This document shows positions 8,431 to 16,909 of a DNA stretch of 64,000 bases, in pieces. Source of the DNA: Mycolicibacterium cosmeticum (GTDB taxonomy: Bacteria; Actinomycetota; Actinomycetes; Mycobacteriales; Mycobacteriaceae); the NCBI GenBank assembly GCA_016197365.1, contig JACPVS010000021.1, positions 483,276 through 547,275 on the forward strand, in the 5' to 3' direction. The first letter of the stretch is position 1; each line of letters begins with the position of its first letter. A program made the translations under genes and the position numbers. Under the pieces are notes generated by a model. It did not search any database. It was not told the origin of the DNA and was given only the letters and a program-made list of their open reading frames with translations.

Positions 8431-9199
8431 GGCACGTCCTGCGCTCTCGGCAACCCGTTCTGTCGACGTACTCAATTTCTTGGCAGCCAATGCGCCGGAG
8501 CAGTTCACGCTCTCCGACCTCAGCGGCCGGCTCGACATCAACCTCGCCTCTGCGCACGCCCTGCTCACCACCCTGGAGGCGGCCGGCTACGTCGTCCGCC
8601 ATCCCCGGCTGCGCAGTTACAGTCTCGGCGCCTCGGTGGTAGCCCTGGGAAACGCTGCGCTGCAAAGTCATCCAGCCATTGCCTGCGCAAACGACGAAGC
8701 GCACCGACTCAGCACCGAACTCGAACTGAGCGTGGCAGTCACCGCCGAAGCCGGAACCGACATCGTCTTCCTGGGCCGCATGGGTGAGCATCGACCGCGA
8801 GACATCGCGGCCTACGCCGGCCAGCGCATACCGCTCGCGCCGCCGGTGGGTGCGGTCTTCGTGGCATGGGGCGATGCCACCACTTGGCTGGCGGAGGCAC
8901 CCGATAGCGCCCAGATGCAGTCCGTCCTCGACGAAGTCCGGCACCGCGGCTGGGCCGCCTCCTTCGAACCCGACCACTATCAACCCCTCGGGTCACTGGA
9001 CCCAGCAGCCTCCTACGACGTTGTCATGGTCACCGCGCCCGTCTTCGGCCCCACCGGTACGACGGTCGTTGCCCTGACCCTCCTGGGTCTGCCGCCCCAT
9101 CTGACCGCTGACCGGATCACCTATTACGGCGAGAAGGTCCGGAATGCAGGACTTCTCGCGACCCGCCGAAGCGCAGGCCGCGCTCCCGGCACCCCCTGA
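8429..9199 (+). CDS. IclR-family transcriptional regulator
   Basis: This 256-residue protein has an N-terminal winged helix-turn-helix (about 1-65, with FTLSDLSGRLDINLASAHALLTTL as the recognition region, followed by wing residues) and a C-terminal GAF-like effector domain. IclR proteins bind small aromatic or aliphatic acids and control nearby catabolic genes. It is divergent from the luciferase-like/SDR/esterase transcript and lies 67 bases before the SDR and P450 genes, making it the likely local regulator. No RBS is obvious, so translation may start from a very short leader. Confidence 0.9.
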   Translation: MARPALSATRSVDVLNFLAANAPEQFTLSDLSGRLDINLASAHALLTTLEAAGYVVRHPRLRSYSLGASVVALGNAALQSHPAIACANDEAHRLSTELELSVAVTAEAGTDIVFLGRMGEHRPRDIAAYAGQRIPLAPPVGAVFVAWGDATTWLAEAPDSAQMQSVLDEVRHRGWAASFEPDHYQPLGSLDPAASYDVVMVTAPVFGPTGTTVVALTLLGLPPHLTADRITYYGEKVRNAGLLATRRSAGRAPGTP

Positions 9200-9233
9200 A
9201 CGACCACGCAGGATTACATAATCAAGCTATTGT

Positions 9234-9255
9234 GTAAAGAAGAATAACGTTCTAC
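9234..9255. promoter_or_regulatory. Imperfect inverted repeat GTAAAG-N10-TTCTAC
   Basis: It lies 12 bases before the SDR start at 9267, in an AT-rich patch. The right part, read on the reverse strand, is GTAGAACG, the same half-site as at 680 and 5411. It could be an operator for the SDR-P450 pair and would overlap the transcription start or leader. Confidence 0.4.
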
Positions 9256-9266
9256 ATTGTGGTGCT

Positions 9267-10061
9267 ATGGACGCACCGCAGCACGGCGACATGCTCGGTA
9301 CCCGAGCCCTGGTGGTCGGCGGGTCGTCAGGAATCGGGGCCGGCACCGCCGCTCGCCTCCGCGCCCTGGGCGCCGAGGTCGTGGTCGCCGACATCAACCC
9401 GCCCGCGGACAGCGCCGCGGAATATGTACCCTGCGACCTCCGCGATCCCCAGAGCATCGACACCCTGCTGCGCACCGTCGGATCCGGCTGGGATGTCGTG
9501 GCCCACGTTGCCGGGCTACCCGGCACCTGGCCCGCCCTCGATGTCTTGAACGTGAACTTCCTAGGCATGAGACAAGTCGTCCACGGCATGCTCAGCCGCC
9601 TGAACCCCGGCGGTTCTGTCGTCGTGGTTGCATCGACTGCGGGGATGTTGTGGCAGCAACGGACCGACGTCCTGGACGGACTTCTCGCCGTAGACAGTGT
9701 GTCCGCGCTGCAAGCCTGGTTGGACGCAGCGGACACGACGTATCCCGTCTACAACCTCTCCAAAGAGGCGGCCGTTCTCACTGTCAAACGGCTGGCCCCG
9801 CAAGCGTGGTCCGATCGACAGGTGCGGATCAATGCGGTCAGCCCGGGTCCAGTGCAGACACCGATCCTGCCGGACTTCGAGGCGACGATGGGCAAGGAGT
9901 TCCTCGACAGTGTCGGCGCCGCAGTCGGACGGCACGCCCGCGTCGAGGACATCGTTCCCGTCATCGCCTTCTTGTCCTCGCCTGCCGCGGGATGGGTGAT
10001 CGGACAAGACATCCACGTTGACGGGGGCTTCACGTCCTCGCTCGTCAGTGCGGCGCACTGA
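9267..10061 (+). CDS. Short-chain dehydrogenase, 3-alpha-hydroxysteroid-dehydrogenase-like
   Basis: This 264-residue SDR has GGSSGIGAGTAARL at the NAD site, the following ADIN for NAD preference, and the catalytic YNLSK. The long loop before the catalytic Tyr (LQAWLDAADTTYPVYNLSK) and the overall order resemble 3-alpha-hydroxysteroid and coniferyl-alcohol dehydrogenases. The usual NNAG is replaced by AHVAGLPG. It is followed 34 bases later by a P450 and the two should be co-transcribed. A hydroxyl oxidation on a polycyclic substrate is an inference from the subfamily. Confidence 0.85.
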   Translation: MDAPQHGDMLGTRALVVGGSSGIGAGTAARLRALGAEVVVADINPPADSAAEYVPCDLRDPQSIDTLLRTVGSGWDVVAHVAGLPGTWPALDVLNVNFLGMRQVVHGMLSRLNPGGSVVVVASTAGMLWQQRTDVLDGLLAVDSVSALQAWLDAADTTYPVYNLSKEAAVLTVKRLAPQAWSDRQVRINAVSPGPVQTPILPDFEATMGKEFLDSVGAAVGRHARVEDIVPVIAFLSSPAAGWVIGQDIHVDGGFTSSLVSAAH

Positions 10062-10095
10062 AAGTCAGCCCACCCAACAGACCGGAAGACCACCA

Positions 10096-11355
10096 ATGAC
10101 TGTTACCCAACCACCCTCTGCAGCAAGGGATTACAGCCAGTTCGACATCTCTGATCCCGAGTTCTGGGCCCACCCTTTTGCGTTGCGGGACAAGACATTC
10201 GCCCAGCTGCGGGCCATGGACGGACTGAGCTGGCACAAGCCGCTGGAATCGATATACGGCTTGGTCGAACCGGGCTTCTGGGCGCTGACACGGCGCGCCG
10301 ATATCGTGCACGCATCCCAACACCCTGAGATCTTCAGTTCAGCGCAGGGCGTTGCGCTCAATCCTCTGCCGGTTGAGATACAACGGATTTCGAGCTTCTT
10401 CTTGGCGATGGACCCGCCGGAGCACACCGTGTACCGCAAGCTCATCAGCTCCGCGTTCACACCCAAGCAGCTCCGCCGCATCGAGGACCAGATACATCGG
10501 AACGCGGTCCGCATCGTCGACGATCTGGTCGGCGCCGGTGAGGTCGACTTCGTCACAGCATGTTCGGCACGGTTACCGATGATGACGATTGCCGAAATGC
10601 TCGGCGTGGCTGCAGACAAACGCGAGCGCGTCGCCCAGGCCGGCGAGGCGATCTTCAGCTCCAGCGATGAGGATTACGTCAGCCGAGAGGAGCGTGCCGC
10701 ATTCGCGCTGCGAGAGATGATGTTACTCGTCGAAACCGCGACCGACCTCGCCAAATTCAGACGCCGTCAACCGGGCGAAGATCTGATGACCAACATCGTC
10801 AATGCCGAGGTCGACGGCGTCCGGATGACCGACGAACAAATCGGCGCCTTCATGATCCTGTTGACCTCAGCGGGCAATGACACGACCAAGCAAACCACCA
10901 CCCACGCCATGAAGGCCCTCGTCGATCACCCCGAACAACGCGCCTGGCTGATGGAGGATTTCGACGGCAGGATCGGCGCCGCCATCGAGGAGTTCGTCCG
11001 GTGGGCCACCCCCGTCCTTCAGTTCGCCCGGGTCGCCACCCAGGACACCGAGATCGCCGGCCAACTGATCCGAGCCGGCGACAAGGTCGGCTTGTTCTAC
11101 TGCTCGGCCAATCGCGACGAGTCGGCGTTCACCAACCCGCAAAGTTTCGACCTCGCACGATCGCCCAACCCGCAGATCGGATTCGGCGGCTTGGGACCAC
11201 ACTTCTGCCTGGGCAACCAGCTCGCGAAAGTCGAACTGCGACATCTGTTCCGCGAGCTCCTGACTCGCCTGCGTCGTGTCGAGTTCGGCGAGCCGGCCTA
11301 TCTGCAGAGCAGCTTTGTGCACGGGATCAAGCGGCTGCCGGCATTCGTGCAGTAG
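10096..11355 (+). CDS. Cytochrome P450
   Basis: This 419-residue soluble bacterial P450 has an I-helix SAGNDTT, a K-helix EEFVR (ExxR) and a heme loop FGGLGPHFCLGNQL with Cys about residue 371 as thiolate ligand. The start is ATG 10096 (MTVTQPPS). The layout resembles mycobacterial steroid and terpenoid hydroxylases of the CYP125/CYP142-type neighbourhood, but I cannot assign a family. No ferredoxin or reductase gene lies nearby, so electrons must come from elsewhere. It is convergent with the second P450, 32 bases apart. Confidence 0.9.
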   Translation: MTVTQPPSAARDYSQFDISDPEFWAHPFALRDKTFAQLRAMDGLSWHKPLESIYGLVEPGFWALTRRADIVHASQHPEIFSSAQGVALNPLPVEIQRISSFFLAMDPPEHTVYRKLISSAFTPKQLRRIEDQIHRNAVRIVDDLVGAGEVDFVTACSARLPMMTIAEMLGVAADKRERVAQAGEAIFSSSDEDYVSREERAAFALREMMLLVETATDLAKFRRRQPGEDLMTNIVNAEVDGVRMTDEQIGAFMILLTSAGNDTTKQTTTHAMKALVDHPEQRAWLMEDFDGRIGAAIEEFVRWATPVLQFARVATQDTEIAGQLIRAGDKVGLFYCSANRDESAFTNPQSFDLARSPNPQIGFGGLGPHFCLGNQLAKVELRHLFRELLTRLRRVEFGEPAYLQSSFVHGIKRLPAFVQ

Positions 11356-11387
11356 TACTCTGGGCGCCGCGGCGTATCGGGGCCGGA

Positions 11388-12581
11388 TCAGATCCGTGCC
11401 GGCATGCTGTCCCAGCCTCGGACGGCCGACGACGACGAGAAGACGGCCTTGTCGAGGTCGACCTCCCAGTCGGGAAAACGATTGAGGATCTCGTCGAGGG
11501 CGATGCGCCCTTCGAGGCGGGCCAGTGCGTTGCCCAGGCAGTAGTGGGCACCGACACCGAAGGTCACATGCTGACGCGGCAGCCGGGTGATGTTGAAATC
11601 CTCTGCGTCCGAGCCGAACCGCTCGTCGTCGCGGTTCGCCGCGCCGATCAAGGTCAGCATGGCGCTGCCCGCGGGAACGGTTTGTCCGTAATAGTCGACA
11701 TCGCGGGTGACGTACCGTGCGGCCTGCAACGCCGGCGGCTCGTACCGCAGGATCTCCTCGATGGCGCCGGGTATCAATGATCGATCGGCGGCCAGTTGAC
11801 GGCGTTGATCAGGATGTTCGCCCAGCAGCTTTCCCGACCAGCCGATCAGGCGCGTGGTCGTCTCGGCACCCGCGACGGAGACCACATTCATCAACATCAG
11901 GAGTTCGTCCCGATGCAGTCGCCGAACGTTTCCGGTTTCATCTTCGAACTCGACCGCCAGCAGTTCTGAGGTGAGATCGTCGGAGGGATTCGCCACTCGC
12001 CAGTCGATGAACTCGGCGAATACCTGCCCGTCGGTCATTCCTTCTGAGTGATCAAGCTTTTCGCCGCGTTCGGTGCGGATGTTGTCGGCCTGGTCGAGGA
12101 CGAGCGTCTGGAAATGCTCAGGGATGCCGAACAGCATGCTGACGACACGCAGCGGCATCACCGCACCCAGATGCTTGACGAAGTCGATCTCGTCCCCACC
12201 CACCAAAGGGTCCAGACAGCGCGCGGTGAAGTCACGGATCAACGGTTCGATGGCATTCATCTTGCGCGGGGTGAACGCCCGGGAGAGCAGGTTACGGCGA
12301 ATATCGTGAATCGGGGGATCTTCGAAGATCATGGTGCCCGGCGGAATCTCGATGTCTGCCTTCAAGATCTCGATCACCACGCCTTTGGCGGAGCTGAAGC
12401 CCTGGTGATCGACCAGCGCGCGATTGACATCGTCGAACCGGCTCAGCGCGTAGAAGTCGTGTTCGGCGTTGTAGTAGAGCGGTGCACTGTCCCGTAGCCG
12501 CTTGAACATCGGATAGGGGTCGGCGTTGAGTGCGACATCCCATGGGTCGTAATAGACGTCGCTTGCTGCATCAACTGTCAT
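11388..12581 (-). CDS. Cytochrome P450, last gene of the oxygenase operon
   Basis: This 397-residue P450 has an I-helix AGAETT, an ExxR in EEILRY and a heme loop FGVGAHYCLGNALA with Cys about 348. It is not a close copy of the neighbouring P450: N-termini and substrate-recognition regions differ. Its ATG overlaps the stop of the upstream luciferase-like gene by 4 bases (ATGA). It is the fifth gene of a coupled operon with Rieske, orphan, TauD-type and luciferase-like genes, so it probably hydroxylates an intermediate of the same pathway. Confidence 0.9.
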   Translation of the reverse strand: MTVDAASDVYYDPWDVALNADPYPMFKRLRDSAPLYYNAEHDFYALSRFDDVNRALVDHQGFSSAKGVVIEILKADIEIPPGTMIFEDPPIHDIRRNLLSRAFTPRKMNAIEPLIRDFTARCLDPLVGGDEIDFVKHLGAVMPLRVVSMLFGIPEHFQTLVLDQADNIRTERGEKLDHSEGMTDGQVFAEFIDWRVANPSDDLTSELLAVEFEDETGNVRRLHRDELLMLMNVVSVAGAETTTRLIGWSGKLLGEHPDQRRQLAADRSLIPGAIEEILRYEPPALQAARYVTRDVDYYGQTVPAGSAMLTLIGAANRDDERFGSDAEDFNITRLPRQHVTFGVGAHYCLGNALARLEGRIALDEILNRFPDWEVDLDKAVFSSSSAVRGWDSMPARI

Positions 12582-13447
12582 GTGTTCGACTCTTCCGTAG
12601 GCCCATGCAGTTCAACCAAGGCGTGAACCTGCTCCAGGTAGTGCTCAAGTGAGTGATGGACGAACCGCGCCGAAAGTGTCGTGGTGCCGCCAGCGGCCAT
12701 CCGCTCCAGGGTGTCCAACGTCTCCTGCGGCTCGCCTGCCGGATCCAGGGGCTGTTCTGCCGGCATGACCACCTCGAAATCGGCTGGTAAATCGGAGCAT
12801 TGCAACCAGCGGGCGGCGGTGTCCATATCGACGTAGAACGGGCACCACCCGTCGGCGAGCGTGACCGCCCGCCGTAGCGAGCGTTTGGTCCGGCCACCGA
12901 TCCACAGCGGAACCTGGGACTGCAACGCACAGGGATCGACGGTGAGGCCACCAAACGAATAGAACTCGCCGTCATAGCTCGGCTCGCTACTCGGCAGTGC
13001 CGCCCGTAGCGCTCGCAACGCGTCATCTGCACGGGCACCGCGGTCATCGAACCGCGAGCCGAGCATGTCGAACTCCTCTTTCAGAGAGCCCACCCCGAGG
13101 CCGAGAATTACCCGACCGTTGCTGACGTGATCCAGGGTGCCATAACGCTTTACGATCGCCAGCGGGTGATGATAACCGAGCACCAGCGTCATCGTGGCGA
13201 ACTTGATCTGGGTCGTACGTGCGGCCACGAACCCGAACGTGGCGAGTGGATCCCAGTAGCGGGCGCCGCGCCGTTCGGTCTCGCTCGACGGTAGACCGAT
13301 GTGCTCGCTGCAGGTCATGTGGTGATACCCGAGGCGATCCGCCGTCTCCGCCACGCGGCCGATGTCTTCGATCGTGGCCGTCTGCTCCCACGTCAACGCC
13401 GACCCGGCCACGTTGGTCACCACCGGCGTGGCGATGCCCAGCTTCAC
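12578..13447 (-). CDS. LLM-class F420-dependent oxidoreductase
   Basis: This 289-residue luciferase-like protein has MTCSEHIGLP, TQIKFATMTLVLGYHHPL, and GRVILGLGVGSLKEEF, the latter typical of F420-dependent members. PLWIGGRTKRSLRRA forms the phosphate region. It overlaps both the upstream dioxygenase (13444-13447) and the downstream P450 (12578-12581) by 4 bases, so its level should be coupled to theirs. It could reduce or oxygenate a product of the dioxygenases; the exact step is unknown. Confidence 0.85.
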   Translation of the reverse strand: MKLGIATPVVTNVAGSALTWEQTATIEDIGRVAETADRLGYHHMTCSEHIGLPSSETERRGARYWDPLATFGFVAARTTQIKFATMTLVLGYHHPLAIVKRYGTLDHVSNGRVILGLGVGSLKEEFDMLGSRFDDRGARADDALRALRAALPSSEPSYDGEFYSFGGLTVDPCALQSQVPLWIGGRTKRSLRRAVTLADGWCPFYVDMDTAARWLQCSDLPADFEVVMPAEQPLDPAGEPQETLDTLERMAAGGTTTLSARFVHHSLEHYLEQVHALVELHGPTEESNT

Positions 13448-14274
13448 TCCAATGGCTCTTCACCGGCAAGGATCGTGCGGTGCATCAGCCGCCCGCTGTC
13501 GATCGGATAGGGCAGGGCTCGATGCATCGTCCCGGTGTTGTCCCAAATCAGCAGGTCGCCCGCTTGCCACTGATGGCGATACACGTATTGCGGTTGGGTC
13601 GCCCAATCACGCAGATGCGACAGCAGAGCCCTGCTCTCTTCGACCGACAACCCGATGACATAGTCCGCCGTGGCACCCAGCAGCAGCGACTTGCGGCCGG
13701 ACTGGTGCGTCCACACGATCGGGCAGGCCTTCGTCGGCGACTTCTGCCAGAAGGTGACTTCCTCGTGGCTCATCTCCGGGGTGACGTAGTACTGAGACCG
13801 CTCGGCACTGTGCACCACCCGCAGATCCGCGATCAATTCTTTGTCACCGAGCGGGAGGTCGTCGTACGCCGCATAGGTATTGCAGAATTCGGTGTCCCCA
13901 CCGACGTCGGACAGCTTCACCGCCCGCAGCACGGTCGCCAGATTCGGAAACGGTTGCAGCGAACCGTCGAAGTGCCAGAACAACGAACCCTTCAAGTATT
14001 TGGCGCGCTCGTTCACCTTGTCATCGAGTGAGATCTTGTAGATGCCTTCCGCGCCTTCGTTCTGCACGAGGTTCCCGAGGGTCTTGGCGATGGCGACCTG
14101 TTGATCGTCGCCGATCTCCAGTCCGCGGAAGTAGACCACGCCACGCTGCTCAAGGATCGCGCGGATGTTGGCGGCCTCCCGACCGCTCAACAGCGTCTCG
14201 AGATCGATGGTGATCTCGCTGCCGATCCGTCCCGTGACGTCGACGACGTCCAGTTCGGTCGAGGTAAGTGCCAT
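13444..14274 (-). CDS. TauD/TfdA-type Fe(II)/2-oxoglutarate dioxygenase
   Basis: This 276-residue double-stranded beta-helix enzyme has the facial-triad motif HFD (His101, Asp103), a distal TMHRALPY with His251, and Arg266 in LMHRT for 2-oxoglutarate binding. All catalytic residues look intact. The family hydroxylates alpha to sulfonates, ethers or amines and often triggers C-S, C-O or C-N cleavage. Here it starts 3 bases after the 107-residue orphan and overlaps the next gene by ATGA. It may cut an ether or hydroxylate a ring; the substrate is unknown. Confidence 0.9.
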   Translation of the reverse strand: MALTSTELDVVDVTGRIGSEITIDLETLLSGREAANIRAILEQRGVVYFRGLEIGDDQQVAIAKTLGNLVQNEGAEGIYKISLDDKVNERAKYLKGSLFWHFDGSLQPFPNLATVLRAVKLSDVGGDTEFCNTYAAYDDLPLGDKELIADLRVVHSAERSQYYVTPEMSHEEVTFWQKSPTKACPIVWTHQSGRKSLLLGATADYVIGLSVEESRALLSHLRDWATQPQYVYRHQWQAGDLLIWDNTGTMHRALPYPIDSGRLMHRTILAGEEPLE

Positions 14275-14277
14275 GAG

Positions 14278-14601
14278 TTAGCTGACTCTCGTGAGAATGG
14301 TTGTGGCTGAATGCTTCACCCGCGGTTGCTTCCACAGTTCCACCGCAAGAGAGACGGTGATCAGCGAGTAGAGCAGGTTGCGGAGGTTGGCGACGTCCGC
14401 GGGCAGCGGTTCGGCGTAGTCGAACTTGTCGACGTAGGCGACCGCTTCCTCAGCGAGCGGAAACACCTTGTCATAGAAGTCCCGGATCTCCTCCATCGAA
14501 CTGTTGACCCGCTTCACATAGCGCTCATGCCCGTCCTCGATGGCCCATTCGGCAACCAGGTGTTCGAGCTGCGCAAATTCTTGCGGCAGCGAGGTATTCA
14601 C
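14278..14601 (-). CDS. Small conserved-looking protein of unknown function (107 aa) coupled to Rieske oxygenase
   Basis: Translation starts at GTG 14601, which overlaps the stop of the Rieske gene (GTGA), and runs 107 residues. The sequence is predicted to be nearly all helical: EFAQLEHLVAEWAIEDG, then SSMEEIRDFYDKVFPLAEEAVAYV, then a hydrophobic helix LLYSLITVSLAVELWKQP. It has no cysteines, signal peptide or known motif. It is too short and too unlike SnoaL to be a ring-hydroxylase beta subunit. Similar unnamed proteins beside Rieske oxygenases are a memory, not a checked fact. A role as a partner or stabiliser of the oxygenase is inference from the coupling. Confidence 0.7.
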   Translation of the reverse strand: MNTSLPQEFAQLEHLVAEWAIEDGHERYVKRVNSSMEEIRDFYDKVFPLAEEAVAYVDKFDYAEPLPADVANLRNLLYSLITVSLAVELWKQPRVKHSATTILTRVS

Positions 14602-15881
14602 GGTTTTTCTCCCGCCTCGACGTAGTCGGCGACCACCTTGTGCAGGTGACGAAGCAGAATCTCTTCGTCGTTCATGGTGAAGTGGGTCAGAGCGCCGCTG
14701 TTGAGCATCGCCTGCAATCCTTCGGACGGACTGGCGTCCTCCAGGATGATGTCGTTGAGGAACGTCACGGTGAGTTCCTGTCCCAGCCGTTCGCGGTGCG
14801 TTGTCGGCGGCTGGTAGTACATCTCGGTCTCGAAGAGGTGCGAGTGCGGTCCGGTGGGCCAATGGGTGTGAATCGTGAAGCCGGAAGCACCGAAGATCAG
14901 GATGAAATTCGGGAAGAACTGATACGAATCGAACCCGTACTTCTCCGAACGCGTGGGATTGAGCCCGGCGGGCAGCGGGCCCTGATCGCTGCGCTTGTTC
15001 CATGGACCGGCTGCGCTGGCCTCCATCACACACTCGATGGGTTTGGAGTACGGCGTCTTCTGCGAGGGTTCGCCGGCGAACGAGTAGGTCCGATGCGGGC
15101 CGTTGAGCCGATAGGACAACGCATCCGTGAAAGGATTGGGCTGGTCGAACGCCTCGCGAGCTTCTGCGGTGACGGCACCGAACGACGACGCATGCAGATA
15201 CGGCCCGTGGTAGCTCTCGGCGAAGCCGTCGAGAAAGATCTTCCAGTTGCACTGCAATTCGGCGTTGAATCGATAGACCTGGTGCGGTCCCGCAAAGGGA
15301 TAACCCTCGATGCCGTGCGCCAACTCGCCGAGGTAGTCGCGCACCGACTCCGTGTTGTCCGGGTTGAGATTGACGAAGATGAAGCCTTCCCACACGTCAC
15401 ATTGGATCGCCGGCACTCGGCAACTCTCGGCATCGAAATCCAGGAGCAGATCCTTGCGTGTGGTCGAGTGCAGCGAGCCGTCGAGTTTGTATCGCCAGCC
15501 GTGGAATCGGCAGTACAGCAACGGTGCTCGGCCCTGCACCTCCCTGAAAGGGTCGTCCTCCCAGAGCATCTTGTTGCCGCGGTGCGGACACACGTTGTGC
15601 ATTGCGCGGATGACACCGTCCTTGCCGCGCACGATGATGATCGAGGTGTTCAGGAACGCCAGTTCGCGGGTGAAGTAACTTCCAGACCTCGGCACCCGCT
15701 CGACGCGGCCCATGTACAGCCAGGTCTTCCTGAAGACGTGTTCGCGTTCCTTGTCGTAGAACTCCTCGGACACGCAGTCCTCAAGTGAGACCGGACCTCG
15801 GCCCAGCTCCGGATACGCATCGGTCCAATACCCACTCGCCGGCTTGGAAACCAGGGGGGTGACCAGGGCTTCAGTGCTCAC
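14598..15881 (-). CDS. Rieske non-heme iron ring-hydroxylating oxygenase, alpha subunit
   Basis: This 427-residue oxygenase has a Rieske [2Fe-2S] site C98-x-H100 ... C124-x2-H127 and a mononuclear iron site with His225 and His230 in AESYHGPYLH, bridged by Asp218. The start is GTG 15881 with GGGAGC upstream; no ATG gives a sensible N-terminus. It resembles aromatic-ring and steroid-type (KshA-like in layout) terminal oxygenases. No beta subunit, ferredoxin or reductase gene is nearby. It is the first gene of the five-gene operon and is divergent from a LysR gene. Confidence 0.9.
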   Translation of the reverse strand: MSTEALVTPLVSKPASGYWTDAYPELGRGPVSLEDCVSEEFYDKEREHVFRKTWLYMGRVERVPRSGSYFTRELAFLNTSIIIVRGKDGVIRAMHNVCPHRGNKMLWEDDPFREVQGRAPLLYCRFHGWRYKLDGSLHSTTRKDLLLDFDAESCRVPAIQCDVWEGFIFVNLNPDNTESVRDYLGELAHGIEGYPFAGPHQVYRFNAELQCNWKIFLDGFAESYHGPYLHASSFGAVTAEAREAFDQPNPFTDALSYRLNGPHRTYSFAGEPSQKTPYSKPIECVMEASAAGPWNKRSDQGPLPAGLNPTRSEKYGFDSYQFFPNFILIFGASGFTIHTHWPTGPHSHLFETEMYYQPPTTHRERLGQELTVTFLNDIILEDASPSEGLQAMLNSGALTHFTMNDEEILLRHLHKVVADYVEAGEKP

Positions 15882-15951
15882 AAGAGTGCTCCCGTCAGGC
15901 CTAGAGGCCGAACGTAGCACTTGACAAAGATGGCTAGATAGGGCCAGAACC

Positions 15952-15966
15952 GCAACAGGGTGTTGC
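15952..15966. promoter_or_regulatory. Inverted repeat GCAAC-N5-GTTGC, likely LysR site
   Basis: Perfect 5-base arms in a 15-base dyad lie between the divergent Rieske and LysR genes, 70 bases from the Rieske start and 20 bases before the LysR start chosen here. LysR proteins typically bind dyads of this size and place them at shared promoters. The dyad covers the alternative GTG at 15960, which argues for the later start. Confidence 0.45.
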
Positions 15967-15986
15967 ATATCTGGAACACTGGCAGT

Positions 15987-16907
15987 GTGGAGCAGAGCCT
16001 TCCCTTCGATGTCGATGCGCTGTTGATCTTCGGCAAGGTGGTCGAGTGCCGCAGCTTGTCGAAGGCCGCCGCGGTGCTCGGCATGCCGAAATCCACGGTC
16101 AGCCGCAAGCTCAGCAAGTTGGAGACCGATCTCGGGATCAAGCTGTTGCGGATGAACACCCATCAGCTGACCGTCACCGATGTCGGCGAGAAGATATATG
16201 ACCACGGACTGGCTATCGCGAACGAGGCCAACAGCATTCGTGCCCTCGTCGAGAGCAGTAAGCAGGAACCCCAGGGCGAGCTACGCGTCGCGATGCCGGT
16301 ATTTGTCGGGATCGATTATGCATCGAGAGTGGGAGCCGCGTTCCTGCGCCGGTACCCGCATTCCCGGCTCGATATCCGGCTGGTCGACGACACCGTCCAT
16401 CCCGTCAACGACGGTTTCGATGTGGTGTTCGAGACGGGCCCACTGCAAGATTCGACGCTGATCGCGCGAAAGGTCTTCAGCCTGGAGTTGTTTCTCTGCG
16501 CATCGCCGGATTTCATCCTGCAGTTGCACGAACCCATTCTCACGCCCACGCAACTGAACGATGTGCCGTTCATCGACTTCGGCTTCTCCGGCAGCCCACG
16601 CAAACTGACGGTGACCAAGCACCGGCGGCGCCATGAGCTGTCCCCCGTCGTCCGGGCTCGCGCCAACAGCTTTCAGGTGTGTAAGCAGTACATCCTGCAG
16701 GGCTTGGGTGTCGGTGCGATGCCCAACCAGATCCTCTGCACCGACGAGCTGCGCGACGGCACCATCGTGCCGGTGTTGCCGGAGTGGAGCCTGGAGCAGC
16801 TGGACGTGCACATGGTGTACCCGTTCCAACTGTCTTTTTCGACGTTGATCAGCGCGTTCTACGACACCGCACGGCAGATCATCGAGCAGAACTCGGCGCG
16901 AGCCTGA
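15987..16907 (+). CDS. LysR-family transcriptional regulator
   Basis: This protein of about 306 residues has an N-terminal helix-turn-helix (ALLIFGKVVECRSLSKAAAVLGMPKSTVSRKLSKLE in overlapping segments, about residues 12-45) and a two-lobed periplasmic-binding-like effector domain. I prefer GTG 15987 (VEQSLPFD) over GTG 15960 because family members start about 8 residues before the helix-turn-helix and because a dyad covers 15960. It is divergent from the Rieske operon and should control it in response to a substrate or intermediate. It ends 2 bases from the convergent acyl-CoA dehydrogenase. Confidence 0.9.
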   Translation: MEQSLPFDVDALLIFGKVVECRSLSKAAAVLGMPKSTVSRKLSKLETDLGIKLLRMNTHQLTVTDVGEKIYDHGLAIANEANSIRALVESSKQEPQGELRVAMPVFVGIDYASRVGAAFLRRYPHSRLDIRLVDDTVHPVNDGFDVVFETGPLQDSTLIARKVFSLELFLCASPDFILQLHEPILTPTQLNDVPFIDFGFSGSPRKLTVTKHRRRHELSPVVRARANSFQVCKQYILQGLGVGAMPNQILCTDELRDGTIVPVLPEWSLEQLDVHMVYPFQLSFSTLISAFYDTARQIIEQNSARA

Positions 16908-16909
16908 AT

